DNA from: Loktanella sp. SALINAS62
Lineage (GTDB): Bacteria > Pseudomonadota > Alphaproteobacteria > Rhodobacterales > Rhodobacteraceae
Length of the DNA: 64,000 nt
NCBI RefSeq assembly: GCF_018263905.1
Contig: NZ_JAAFZU010000055.1
Coordinates: forward strand, 199,673-263,672
Direction: 5' to 3'
Made by a program: the position numbers and the translations under genes. Below the pieces are notes generated by a model that worked only from the letters and a program-made list of their open reading frames with translations, did no database searches and had not been told where the DNA came from. How positions within the stretch are numbered: the stretch's first letter is position 1; each line of letters starts with the position of its first letter. Below, piece by piece: positions 29,352 to 37,052 of the stretch.

Positions 29352-29870
29352 GCCAACCCACAATGACGACCGCGCGGTCGGGGCCGTTTTGCCGACATCA
29401 TGATCAGCGCGTCGTCCCTCCTCATCCAGTAAACGTTGCTGTTTTCGACATCTCTGGGACAACTCCGGTCGGCGGCAGGCATCCCCCCATTGTTCATTTC
29501 CACATGCAAAACGAACGCCACCGTTCCAATCAGGCCAGGGCCGATTGCAGCGGTCAGTTTTTTCATCAGCGTCGGATCGTCTGTTCTGCCCGGTGATGCG
29601 GGCGGCCGATGACAGACACGCCCAGGTTCCAAACGGAACTGATTTTTCAGTCTGTTTTTGTCGGTGGCTATGATACGCCAAAGAAAGCACGCTTGGACAG
29701 CATCCACGGCGCTGCGGCAAAAATCACCGGAAATCAACGCGCAAGGTTTACTGTGTTGACGCAAAGTCAGTTGCCGCGGCGCTTTACGTAGGGTTATCCT
29801 GCGCATTAAACATGCACCCAGAGGGCGAGTGCCGTCAGAATGTATCAATGCAAACGAAAGAGAGCAGGCA
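29352..29870. other. 519-bp gap between the eno terminator and the cupin gene
   Basis: No confident gene is present. The gap holds a perfect 14-bp palindrome CGACCGCGCGGTCG (29367-29380), close enough to the eno hairpin to be a second terminator stem. A minus-strand frame from ATG 29566 begins MKKLTAAIGPGLIGTVAFVL, which looks like a signal or membrane segment, but it lacks a ribosome site and runs through the terminator, so I do not call it. I see no tRNA or known RNA. Confidence 0.55.
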
Positions 29871-30323
29871 ATGGAAGGATCGCCAGAGCGACTGATGCAT
29901 ATGAGCACGGCGCAACTGATCAGCTATCTTGACCTGTCACCACACCGCGAAGGCGGTTGGTTCCGTGAAACGTGGTCCCACGGCGGCGGCGAGCGTGCCA
30001 ATATCACAGCGATCTATTTTCTGCTGGCGGCGGGCGAAAAAAGCCATTGGCACCGTGTCGATACGCCGGAAGTCTGGCTGTTTCACGCCGGATCGCCGCT
30101 GATCCTGTCCCGATCCACCACCGATGCAGGCCCGGCAGAGGATATGGTCATGGGACCGGACCTAGCATCGGGCCATATTCCACAGGTGGCGCTGGCGCCC
30201 TATGAATGGCAATCGGCCCGCAGCACCGGCAACTGGACGCTTTGCACCTGCATCTGCGCGCCCGGCTTTCAATACGATGGCTTCGAGCTTGCGCCACCAC
30301 ATTTCGACATTCCGCGTCTGTGA
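29871..30323 (+). CDS. Cupin domain protein (DUF985 type)
   Basis: 150 aa from ATG 29871, with AGAGAGCAGG before it. LSPHREGGWFRETW near the N-terminus, ITAIYFLLAAGEKSHWHRVDTPEVWLFHAG in the barrel and QSARSTGNWTLCTCICAPGFQYDGFELA at the end are characteristic of DUF985 cupins (YML079w-like). The His and Glu residues of the cupin motif could bind metal or a sugar nucleotide. The function of the family is not established. It is convergent with the formate dehydrogenase accessory operon. Confidence 0.85.
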   Translation: MEGSPERLMHMSTAQLISYLDLSPHREGGWFRETWSHGGGERANITAIYFLLAAGEKSHWHRVDTPEVWLFHAGSPLILSRSTTDAGPAEDMVMGPDLASGHIPQVALAPYEWQSARSTGNWTLCTCICAPGFQYDGFELAPPHFDIPRL

Positions 30324-30342
30324 AAATTCACCCGGCGGTGCG

Positions 30343-30819
30343 TCAGTCTTCTGTGACGTGAATCGCGAATTGTTCCAGCCCTGCATCCTGCGGCGGGATC
30401 GCGCGATATCCTTCGCGCACGCCTGCATCGGTCAATTCGCGGGCCACGGTCAACAGCGTGTTGGGGTCGTGATCGTCGCACAGGTCGATCATCTGTCGGA
30501 TCTCTTCGGCGGCGACGGGGCGGGCGCTGTCCAGATCGGGGGCGCCGTAGATTGTCACGAAATGCGACGCCAATGCATCGGTCAGGGCGTCGATTTCAGA
30601 CCCCTGAATTGATGTGACGGCGACAAAACTGGTCCGGCCAAAGGTTTCCAACCCGAACCAGCCGTTTGAAAATGCCTGACGGGCCTTGCCGACCAGATCG
30701 CCCTCGCTCCAGTTCGAAAACTCGAACCCGCCGGAAATGCACCATTCGCCCGTGCGGGCGGGATTATGGAAAACGCGCGTATCGCTGTCGTCGAAATGGA
30801 TGGCACGGGCCAGTTTCAT
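30343..30819 (-). CDS. DUF6505-type protein of the formate dehydrogenase accessory operon
   Basis: 158 aa, soluble. It opens MKLARAIHFDDSDTRVFHNP, then GEWCISGGFEFSNW and SNGWFGLETFGRTSFVAVTS, with a C-terminal helical half. I associate this pattern with DUF6505, a family of unknown function found beside formate dehydrogenase genes in Rhodobacteraceae. It is the last gene of the minus-strand accessory operon and overlaps the upstream gene by 4 bases. The tight coupling suggests it works with the ligase-like protein. No catalytic motif is visible. Confidence 0.75.
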   Translation of the reverse strand: MKLARAIHFDDSDTRVFHNPARTGEWCISGGFEFSNWSEGDLVGKARQAFSNGWFGLETFGRTSFVAVTSIQGSEIDALTDALASHFVTIYGAPDLDSARPVAAEEIRQMIDLCDDHDPNTLLTVARELTDAGVREGYRAIPPQDAGLEQFAIHVTED

Positions 30820-31508
30820 GGGGTGTCCTTTCTGAGTGCCGTCAGTGGCACAAGCGCTGTCGTGTCCGCCTCTTTCAGCAAGGCGCCAAAGTTTTCGTCC
30901 ATGCCGACAAATGTGCCGCTACGCCCCGCAAAGGTGACGGGCTCGTTCATCCCATGTGCCAACCCTGTCCAATCGCGGTGCAGGTCGACCACGCCGTGAT
31001 GATCCCATGTGTCGAGCCATGACAGGCTATGCCGCACCCAGGCTTCCAGCAGATCGGGGGCCGCTACATCGGCGCAGCCTTCGGCGTACAGCGCTGTTTC
31101 GTCCGGCGTGTCGCCGCCTTCGCCGTCGCGCGGCCATAACGCCACCCGCAGGCCGATCACCAGCCAGTCGGGCACACCGTCACCGGATGGCGCGTGCATG
31201 CTCAACCCGCCGCAGCGCCCGCCATTGACCCAGATCGTGCCGTTCCATCCCAGATGGATCGCAAGAACAGGCGGCCCAATGACGCCCAGCGCGTTTTGAA
31301 ACCCGACAGCACACAAGGGCAGCATGATCGCAGCGCGGTCGATCGGCATTTCCGGGGCAAACAGGATCGCTGCGCGCAACTGATCCGCAGCCAGATCATA
31401 GGTCACAAGCCCCGGATCATCGCCTGCCCGCCCGGCGGCGACCGCCGCCGTGACTGGATCGTGGCCAGTGCAGTCCAGCCCACGAAACAGCGGCGGAAAG
31501 TCAGGCAT
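30816..31508 (-). CDS. Biotin/lipoate protein ligase-like protein in the formate dehydrogenase locus
   Basis: 230 aa. It resembles the catalytic domain of biotin/lipoyl ligases (LATYD-like GLVTYDL, IHLGWNGTIWVNGGRCGGLSM, DWLVIGLRVAL), followed by a small C-terminal domain (VDLHRDWTGLAHGMNEPVTFAGRSGTFVGMDENF) like the C-terminal part of BirA-type proteins. No biotinyl or lipoyl carrier gene is close by. Its position between an Mrp ATPase and a DUF6505-type gene, with overlapping ends, points to a task in dehydrogenase maturation. The GRGGS-type substrate loop is altered to GGRCGGLS. Confidence 0.75.
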   Translation of the reverse strand: MPDFPPLFRGLDCTGHDPVTAAVAAGRAGDDPGLVTYDLAADQLRAAILFAPEMPIDRAAIMLPLCAVGFQNALGVIGPPVLAIHLGWNGTIWVNGGRCGGLSMHAPSGDGVPDWLVIGLRVALWPRDGEGGDTPDETALYAEGCADVAAPDLLEAWVRHSLSWLDTWDHHGVVDLHRDWTGLAHGMNEPVTFAGRSGTFVGMDENFGALLKEADTTALVPLTALRKDTP

Positions 31509-32572
31509 CAGGCGCGGCCATCTGCAATCAGCGCACGCGCCACGTCACGGAATGCACCGGCCTGCGGGGATTCGGGATCGGACACTACGATGGGCGCGCC
31601 CCCGTCAGACGCCTTGCGGATCGACATATGCAGCGGCACCTCTGCCAAGAGCGGCACACCCAGTTTCGCAGCCTCTGCCTTGACCCCGCCGTGGCCAAAG
31701 ACGTGTTCTTCGTGGCCACAGTTGGAACAGATGTGCGTCGACATGTTTTCGATCATCCCGATGATCGGCACATTCAACTGGTTGAACATGTCGATCCCCT
31801 TGCGGGCATCCAGCAACGCGATGTCCTGCGGGGTGCTGACGATGATCGCGCCGTCAACCTGCGCCTTTTGCGCCAGCGTCATCTGCACGTCGCCGGTGCC
31901 GGGCGGCAGGTCCACCAGCAGCACATCCAGCGCGCCCCATTGCACCTGATTCATCATCTGCTGCAGTGCGCCCATCAGCATCGGGCCACGCCAGACGACC
32001 GCCTGATCTTCGTTCGTCATCAAGCCAATGGACATCATCGTCACGCCGAAATTCCGCAGCGGCAGGATCGTCTTGCCATCGGGGCTGGCCGGACGGCCCG
32101 ACACGCCCAACATCCGCGGCTGGCTGGGACCATAGACATCGGCATCCAGCAGACCGACGCGCCGCCCTTCGGCCGCCAGCGCACAGGCAAGGTTTGCGGT
32201 CACGGTGGATTTGCCCACCCCACCCTTGCCCGACGCAATGGCGATGATGCGGTCGATACCGGGGATCTTTTGCGGGCCTTTGGGTTCGGACCGCTGCGAT
32301 TTCAGATCCGGCGGGGCAGCAGGGCTGGAATGGGCGGTCAGCACGACGCTGACTGTATCGACACCATCGAGCGCCTTTATTCCCGTTTCGGCCTGCGTCT
32401 TGACGGATTCGAACTCCGCCGCGCGGCTGGCTGCGATTTCAAGCACGAAACGCACGGTGCCGCCGTCCACGGTCAGCGCCTTGACCGCGCCGGATGCATT
32501 CAGCGGACCGCCGGTAACGGGGTCGGTGATCCCGCCCAGAACGCGCAGGACATCATCGCGGGTCGCGGTCAT
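31508..32572 (-). CDS. Mrp/NBP35 (ApbC) family iron-sulfur carrier ATPase
   Basis: 354 aa. An N-terminal MIP18/DUF59-like domain (about 1-85) precedes a MinD/Mrp ATPase with the deviant Walker A GKGGVGKSTVTANLACAL (around 115-130), LLDADVYGPSQPRMLG and DLPPGTGDVQMTLAQ. The iron-sulfur-binding CSNCG motif follows at about residue 280. Mrp proteins carry or insert Fe-S clusters. Placement in a formate dehydrogenase accessory operon suggests it loads clusters onto the dehydrogenase subunits or onto the multi-ferredoxin neighbour. It touches both neighbours by overlap. Confidence 0.9.
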   Translation of the reverse strand: MTATRDDVLRVLGGITDPVTGGPLNASGAVKALTVDGGTVRFVLEIAASRAAEFESVKTQAETGIKALDGVDTVSVVLTAHSSPAAPPDLKSQRSEPKGPQKIPGIDRIIAIASGKGGVGKSTVTANLACALAAEGRRVGLLDADVYGPSQPRMLGVSGRPASPDGKTILPLRNFGVTMMSIGLMTNEDQAVVWRGPMLMGALQQMMNQVQWGALDVLLVDLPPGTGDVQMTLAQKAQVDGAIIVSTPQDIALLDARKGIDMFNQLNVPIIGMIENMSTHICSNCGHEEHVFGHGGVKAEAAKLGVPLLAEVPLHMSIRKASDGGAPIVVSDPESPQAGAFRDVARALIADGRA

Positions 32573-32763
32573 TGCTGGCCTTCGATCTTTCCGGTGACGA
32601 CATGTTCCACGTCCAGCCCGTCGATGGTCAGCACGACCTTTGCGTCAAAGGTCTTGCCAGCGGTATCGGCGCCGCGCATCGCCTCTTCGATGGCCTGCTG
32701 GCTGGTCACGCCGACCTGCTTGAGGAACTTACGCATCGACATATTGAAATTATCGTCACTCAT
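32569..32763 (-). CDS. Small conserved DUF6494-type protein
   Basis: 64 aa: MSDDNFNMSMRKFLKQVGVT starts the protein, followed by SQQAIEEAMRGADTAGKTF and a beta-rich tail DAKVVLTIDGLDVEHVVTG. It matches my memory of DUF6494, a short family of unknown function seen in Rhodobacteraceae formate dehydrogenase loci. It overlaps the Mrp start by 4 bases and follows the multi-ferredoxin gene by nine bases. It is soluble, with no cysteines. Confidence 0.78.
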   Translation of the reverse strand: MSDDNFNMSMRKFLKQVGVTSQQAIEEAMRGADTAGKTFDAKVVLTIDGLDVEHVVTGKIEGQQ

Positions 32764-32772
32764 CGTCTTCTC

Positions 32773-34722
32773 CTAGTGGTCCTTGCGTTTCGAAAAATAG
32801 TCGTCGCTGGTGCGCGGCTTGGGCCTGTCGCCACCCGACAGCGGGTTGCCTTCGCTGTGATATTGCGCGTTGACCCGGCAATCGTCGCACATCTGGATCA
32901 TCCGCAGCGCGTCAGGGTTCGGGAACATGGCGTGCCCCGCCAGTTTGGCCGTGACCGCCTCGATCGTGGATTTGACGCCGAACAGGCTGCCGCAGGAGAC
33001 GCAGGCAAAGGGTTCTTCTTCGTTCACAACGGTCTGTGTCAGCGCGGCTTCTGTCAGGTCAAGCTGTGGTTTCAGGGTGATCGCGTCCTCGGGGCAGACA
33101 CCCGCGCATAACCCGCATTGCAGGCAGGCGTCTTCCTGGAACCGCAGTTGCGGGCGGTCGGCATTGTCGCCCAATGCGCCCGATGGGCACAGCGACACGC
33201 AGGCCAGACAAAGCGTGCAGGCGTCGGTATCCACCAGCACGGCCCCATACGGCGCGCCTGCGGGCAGCGGGATCACATCGACGTCGGGGTTCAGCGTCCG
33301 GGCGGCCAAACGTGCGACCTGACGACGGCGGCCCATCTGCAACGCTGGCGTCGCCACAACCGGACCGGGCACAGTGTCAAACAGGGCATCCGACAGCGCA
33401 TCGGGATCAGCCAGATCCAGCAAACGCACCGCATCGCGGCCCGCAATGGCATTGGCCAGCGCGGTTTCGGCAATCGGTGCGGGCCGTTCGGTTTTGGGCG
33501 ACAGCAGGATCGCCACATCCGCAAAGCCCGCGCCAAGGGCGGCCAACGATTCTGCATGGCCGAATGCCGCCAGTGCCGCGACCTGCAACGGGATCACATC
33601 CGCAGGCAGACCGCGCCCGAACCGTGCGGCCAGACCAATCATCTGGGTGCCGTGGTCCGCGTCATGGACCAGCAGGCGTGGTGCGGTGCCGCCCGCCTTG
33701 CGGTATGTGGACGCCAGTGTGTTCAGCCGCCGGAACGTGTCGTCGGGTGCGGGTGCATCGAAACTGATCGCCCCCGACGGGCAGACCGCCGAACAGGCGC
33801 CGCAGCCCGCACAGATCGCGGGATCGACGGTCACATGATCGCCGTCCGGCGTGATTGCCCCCGTGGGACACAGATCCAGACAATTGGTGCAGGCGACCTG
33901 TTCGGCCCGGCTATGGGCGCACAGCGATGGTTCCATCCGCACGTAGAACGGTTTTTCGAATGTGCCGACCATCTGCGACGCAGCCAGCACCACCGATGCG
34001 ACGGCTGGCTGGCTGCCGGGATCGGCGCGCAGATAGCCGTCACGTTTGGTATCGGCGGCGAAAAGGGCCCCCTCGCCGCGCAAATCAAGAATGATATCGC
34101 AGCCGGACCGCGCCCCGTCCTGCGCTGCCGTCATCGCAACAGGCCCACGTCCGCCCGGGATCGTCTGACGCAGGTTGTCGAACCGCGTCTCGAACCGTCC
34201 CAGCGATCCGGTGGCCTGCGTTAATGTCCCGGTAACCGTGTCGTATCCGGTATGCAGATCGACGTCCCAGCCGTCGGGCATCAGCAGGGTCACACCAAGG
34301 ATCGGCGCAAGGTCTGCCGCGACACGGACCGCCACCTCTGACGTGCCAAGGATCAGGCAGGTGCCTGCGCTTTCCACATCAAATGTCCGGGTGGCCGGCG
34401 GCGTCTGCACCCCCTCTGCAAGCAACGCTGCCTGTTTGGCCGGGGCCGCGTCGTCAGCGGTCCATCCGGCCCGGTCACGCAGGTCCACGAACATCGGCTC
34501 AGACGCACCAATATCGGCGGCCAGTTCGCGAAAGCGCGGCGCTTCCTGCTGGCAGGCAATCACCAGATCGCCACCCGCCATCGCACGCTCTGCGATGTCG
34601 ATCTGGGTGTCGCACAGGCTGGTGTGACAGGCTGAACACGACACCCCCGCCGCGGCATCCAACAGCGTGCCGTCAACACGCTGGCTGCCAAGGCAGTCAC
34701 AGATCAAAACGGTCTTCGTCAT
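32773..34722 (-). CDS. 649-aa multi-cluster 4Fe-4S ferredoxin-type protein
   Basis: First gene of the accessory operon. Four ferredoxin motifs occur in two pairs: CTNCLDLCP (278-286) with CAGCGACSAVCP (304-315), and CTLCLACVSLCP (502-513) with CLQCGLCAGVCP (533-544). An N-terminal Cys-rich part (C8, C10, C29, C32, C37), a Rossmann-like stretch (ILGTSEVAVRVAADL, about 124-138) and a C-terminal CVSCG/CDDC pair (574-577, 612-615) complete it. There is no signal peptide or membrane helix, so it is cytoplasmic. Likely role: an electron-transfer or redox partner in formate dehydrogenase assembly or activity; this is inferred from the context. Confidence 0.85.
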   Translation of the reverse strand: MTKTVLICDCLGSQRVDGTLLDAAAGVSCSACHTSLCDTQIDIAERAMAGGDLVIACQQEAPRFRELAADIGASEPMFVDLRDRAGWTADDAAPAKQAALLAEGVQTPPATRTFDVESAGTCLILGTSEVAVRVAADLAPILGVTLLMPDGWDVDLHTGYDTVTGTLTQATGSLGRFETRFDNLRQTIPGGRGPVAMTAAQDGARSGCDIILDLRGEGALFAADTKRDGYLRADPGSQPAVASVVLAASQMVGTFEKPFYVRMEPSLCAHSRAEQVACTNCLDLCPTGAITPDGDHVTVDPAICAGCGACSAVCPSGAISFDAPAPDDTFRRLNTLASTYRKAGGTAPRLLVHDADHGTQMIGLAARFGRGLPADVIPLQVAALAAFGHAESLAALGAGFADVAILLSPKTERPAPIAETALANAIAGRDAVRLLDLADPDALSDALFDTVPGPVVATPALQMGRRRQVARLAARTLNPDVDVIPLPAGAPYGAVLVDTDACTLCLACVSLCPSGALGDNADRPQLRFQEDACLQCGLCAGVCPEDAITLKPQLDLTEAALTQTVVNEEEPFACVSCGSLFGVKSTIEAVTAKLAGHAMFPNPDALRMIQMCDDCRVNAQYHSEGNPLSGGDRPKPRTSDDYFSKRKDH

Positions 34723-34740
34723 GCATCATCCCCCGTCGAA

Positions 34741-34856
34741 GTTGCACCTGATACCAGTGAAACGCGGTCAGGGTAAACACCCACGGCGGGATCACAATTA
34801 CGTGCATCAGGTCGGTATACCACTGCATATTTTCCGGAAATCTTGCACCAGTGCAA
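34741..34856. promoter_or_regulatory. Divergent formate dehydrogenase control region with TTGCAC inverted repeat
   Basis: A perfect inverted repeat TTGCACCAGTGCAA lies at 34843-34856, fitting the T-N11-A form of LysR-type sites. A related arrangement, TTGCAC (34742-34747) followed by CCAGTGAAA (34753-34761), lies near the minus-strand start. The 205-bp region separates the accessory operon from the structural operon, so one regulator could control both. No LysR gene is in the window; a formate-responsive LysR regulator is an inference. Confidence 0.6.
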
Positions 34857-34927
34857 AGCAGAGTTATGACTTGCAAAATCAGGCTTTCGACTGCCAAGAT
34901 AGCAACAGCCAAAAAACCGGGACAGCC

Positions 34928-35512
34928 ATGAAAGATACCAGCGCCCTGCGCCTGACGACCCCTGACCAGCAAACGCTGCCGGTCGGCGTCGTGGTGCGTC
35001 GTGCGCCGGGCGTCACACGTTGGGCGAAATGGTCGTGGGTCGCAACCGACGTGCTGCCCGGTGCCGGGCCCGCCGATTGGATGGAACTGCGGGCAGCGCA
35101 TGATGTGACCTATTTCCACGCAGCCACGCTGGACATGGATTTGCATGTCGCCGATACCGAAGCTTATGTGCATGAACTGCAGACGCGGGTGCCGTCGGTC
35201 TATATTATCATGCGCGACAATCCGCAGCGTCCGGATGCACCGTTGACGGTCGTATCCGTCACCGCGTCACCGTTCGAAGCGCAGGATTACGCCGACAACG
35301 GCGAAGATATCGTTGAAAAGGTCGCGATGCCCGCCGCCCTGCGCACGTGGGTCGAAACCTTTGTCGCGCGGCACCATGTCGACACGCCCTTTGTGAAACG
35401 TCGCCGGGACAGCGTGGCGACCGATGGCACGCAGCACGGCATCGGCGATCAGCGCATCAGCCAGCCCACCGACGTCTACCGCGCGCCGACGCAGCGGGAC
35501 ACCATGACATGA
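34928..35512 (+). CDS. DUF3305 domain protein
   Basis: 194 aa from ATG 34928 (MKDTSALRLTTPDQQTLPVG). VGVVVRRAPGVTRWAKWSWV, a VHELQTRVPSVYIIMR segment and AQDYADNGEDIVEKVAMP mark DUF3305. The family has unknown function and is nearly always encoded with DUF3306 and formate dehydrogenase. It is the first gene of the structural operon and overlaps DUF3306 by 4 bases. No signal peptide is present, so it is likely a cytoplasmic assembly factor. Confidence 0.88.
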   Translation: MKDTSALRLTTPDQQTLPVGVVVRRAPGVTRWAKWSWVATDVLPGAGPADWMELRAAHDVTYFHAATLDMDLHVADTEAYVHELQTRVPSVYIIMRDNPQRPDAPLTVVSVTASPFEAQDYADNGEDIVEKVAMPAALRTWVETFVARHHVDTPFVKRRRDSVATDGTQHGIGDQRISQPTDVYRAPTQRDTMT

Positions 35513-36186
35513 GCAGCGTGGCATCCTTTTTCGAACGACGCCGCGCCGGTCTGAAAGCAGAGGCAGAAGCCGAAGCAGCAAAGCATGCCGACGTCGCCGC
35601 AGAGGCCGCGCAAGAGCCTTCCGTCGATCTGGACGACCTGCCCGAAGAAGACGTGTTGCGCCTGCTGAACCTTCCCGATCCCGATACGCTGAAAACAGGC
35701 GATGATTTCGCGGCCTTCATGGCCAAGGCTGTTCCGGCCTATCTGCGCAAACGGGCTTTGCGCACATTGTGGCGGTCCAACCCGGTGCTGGCCTGCGTCG
35801 ATGGCCTGAACGATTACGACGATGATTACCGTGCGATGGCGATGGATCAGGGCCCGGTCCGCACCAGCTATCAGGTCGGACGCGGCCTGCTGAAGCATAT
35901 CGAAGCCATGGCAGCCAAGGAAGACGCGGCGGCCACACAGGACGATATGATTGATGATGCTGACGCAGCTTCTGACATTGTGACAGCCGCGGCGGATCAG
36001 CCCGGCAATAGCGCAGATACCGGTTTTGCGGTCGCACCCGCCCCGGACGCACAGTCGGCGGATACACAGCCGCAGGCCGCGCAGGAACAGGATGCGCAGG
36101 AACAGGATACACCCGCCGACGCGGATATGACCGATGCACCAGCCCCGCGCCGGATGCGGTTTGCATTTCAGGGGACTGACGCATGA
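35509..36186 (+). CDS. DUF3306 domain protein
   Basis: 225 aa from ATG 35509 (MSSVASFFERRRAGLKAEAE). The conserved part spans about residues 1-140: FFERRRAGLKAEAEAEA, LPEEDVLRLLNLPDPDTLKTGDDF and LRKRALRTLWRSNPVLACVDGLNDYDDDY. The rest is acidic and Ala/Gln/Asp-rich and probably disordered (DAQSADTQPQAAQEQDAQEQ). DUF3306 is of unknown function and pairs with DUF3305. ATGA overlaps at both ends couple it to DUF3305 and to the TorD gene, suggesting a joint role in maturing FdhA. Confidence 0.88.
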   Translation: MSSVASFFERRRAGLKAEAEAEAAKHADVAAEAAQEPSVDLDDLPEEDVLRLLNLPDPDTLKTGDDFAAFMAKAVPAYLRKRALRTLWRSNPVLACVDGLNDYDDDYRAMAMDQGPVRTSYQVGRGLLKHIEAMAAKEDAAATQDDMIDDADAASDIVTAAADQPGNSADTGFAVAPAPDAQSADTQPQAAQEQDAQEQDTPADADMTDAPAPRRMRFAFQGTDA

Positions 36187-36770
36187 GCGATCTTGACCCC
36201 GAAGACCGCATGCGCGCCGATCTTTACAACTATCTGGGTGTGATGCTGTCCGCGCCGCCCGAACAGATGTTGCTGGACCAGACGGCACAGCTGACCGGTG
36301 ACGACACCGATCTGGGGGTGGCGATCACCGGGCTGTCGCAGGCCGCGCGCACCGCCCGTCCAAAGGCGCTGGTCCGCGAATACAACGCGTTGTTCATCGG
36401 CTTGGGACGCGGCGAATTGCTGCCCTATGCCAGCTATTACCTGACCGGATTTCTGAACGAAAAACCGCTGGCGCGTCTGCGCCGCGATATGTCGGATATG
36501 CGTATCGTGCGATCCGACAACGTGTTCGAACCCGAAGACAACGCCGCATCATTGATGGAAATGATGGGCGGCATGATCGTCGGACGCTTCGGCGCGCCGG
36601 TGTCGCTTGCGGCGCAGAAAGATTTCTACGCCAAACATATCGGCCCTTGGGCCGGTCACTTCTTTGACGATCTGGTCAAGGCCAAATCGGCGGACCTGTA
36701 TGCGCATGTGGGCGCGGTGGGGGCCGCGTTCATGGCCATCGAACGAGAGGCTTTCAGGCTCGCAGCCTGA
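36183..36770 (+). CDS. TorD/DmsD family chaperone for formate dehydrogenase
   Basis: 195 aa, all-helical. RADLYNYLGVMLSAPPEQMLL at the N-terminus, YNALFIGLGRGELLPYASYYLTGFLNEKPLARLRRDM in the middle and the EPEDNAASLMEMMGGMIVG segment match TorD-type chaperones, including the family's E-P-x-D hinge (FEPEDNAA). These bind the twin-arginine leader of a molybdoenzyme and hold it until cofactor insertion. It lies directly upstream of two Tat-signal genes, so FdhA is the likely client. Confidence 0.9.
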   Translation: MSDLDPEDRMRADLYNYLGVMLSAPPEQMLLDQTAQLTGDDTDLGVAITGLSQAARTARPKALVREYNALFIGLGRGELLPYASYYLTGFLNEKPLARLRRDMSDMRIVRSDNVFEPEDNAASLMEMMGGMIVGRFGAPVSLAAQKDFYAKHIGPWAGHFFDDLVKAKSADLYAHVGAVGAAFMAIEREAFRLAA

Positions 36771-36818
36771 CACACAACAACACGGGGACGCCCGGAAACA
36801 CGAAGGGGAGGATTACAG

Positions 36819-37010
36819 ATGACCAAAGAGACAACAGGCACAAACCGCAGGGGCTTTTTGAAGCTCGCAGGCACCGCCGCACCCGCAGCAATCGCGGCTG
36901 TGGCCCTGTCCTCGCCGGATAAGGCACAGGCCAAACCCGTCGATCTGTCCGCCACCACCATGCAGGACACCGATCACACGCGTGCCTATCTGGCCAGCGC
37001 CCGCTTCTGA
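36819..37010 (+). CDS. 63-aa Tat-signal miniprotein upstream of fdhA
   Basis: MTKETTGTNRRGFLKLAGTA opens with a twin-arginine motif (NRRGFLKLAG), a hydrophobic stretch and a cleavage-like site near AQAKP. Only about 25 residues would remain after export. GGGGAGG precedes the ATG. Short Tat-leader genes of this kind lie between the chaperone and fdhA in related loci. It might be a tiny subunit, as with Tat-linked small subunits of other molybdoenzymes, or a decoy leader for the chaperone. The function is unknown. Confidence 0.82.
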   Translation: MTKETTGTNRRGFLKLAGTAAPAAIAAVALSSPDKAQAKPVDLSATTMQDTDHTRAYLASARF

Positions 37011-37052
37011 TTTCAATGCCGGCCGCCACAGCGCGGCCAGAGGGAGGACACC

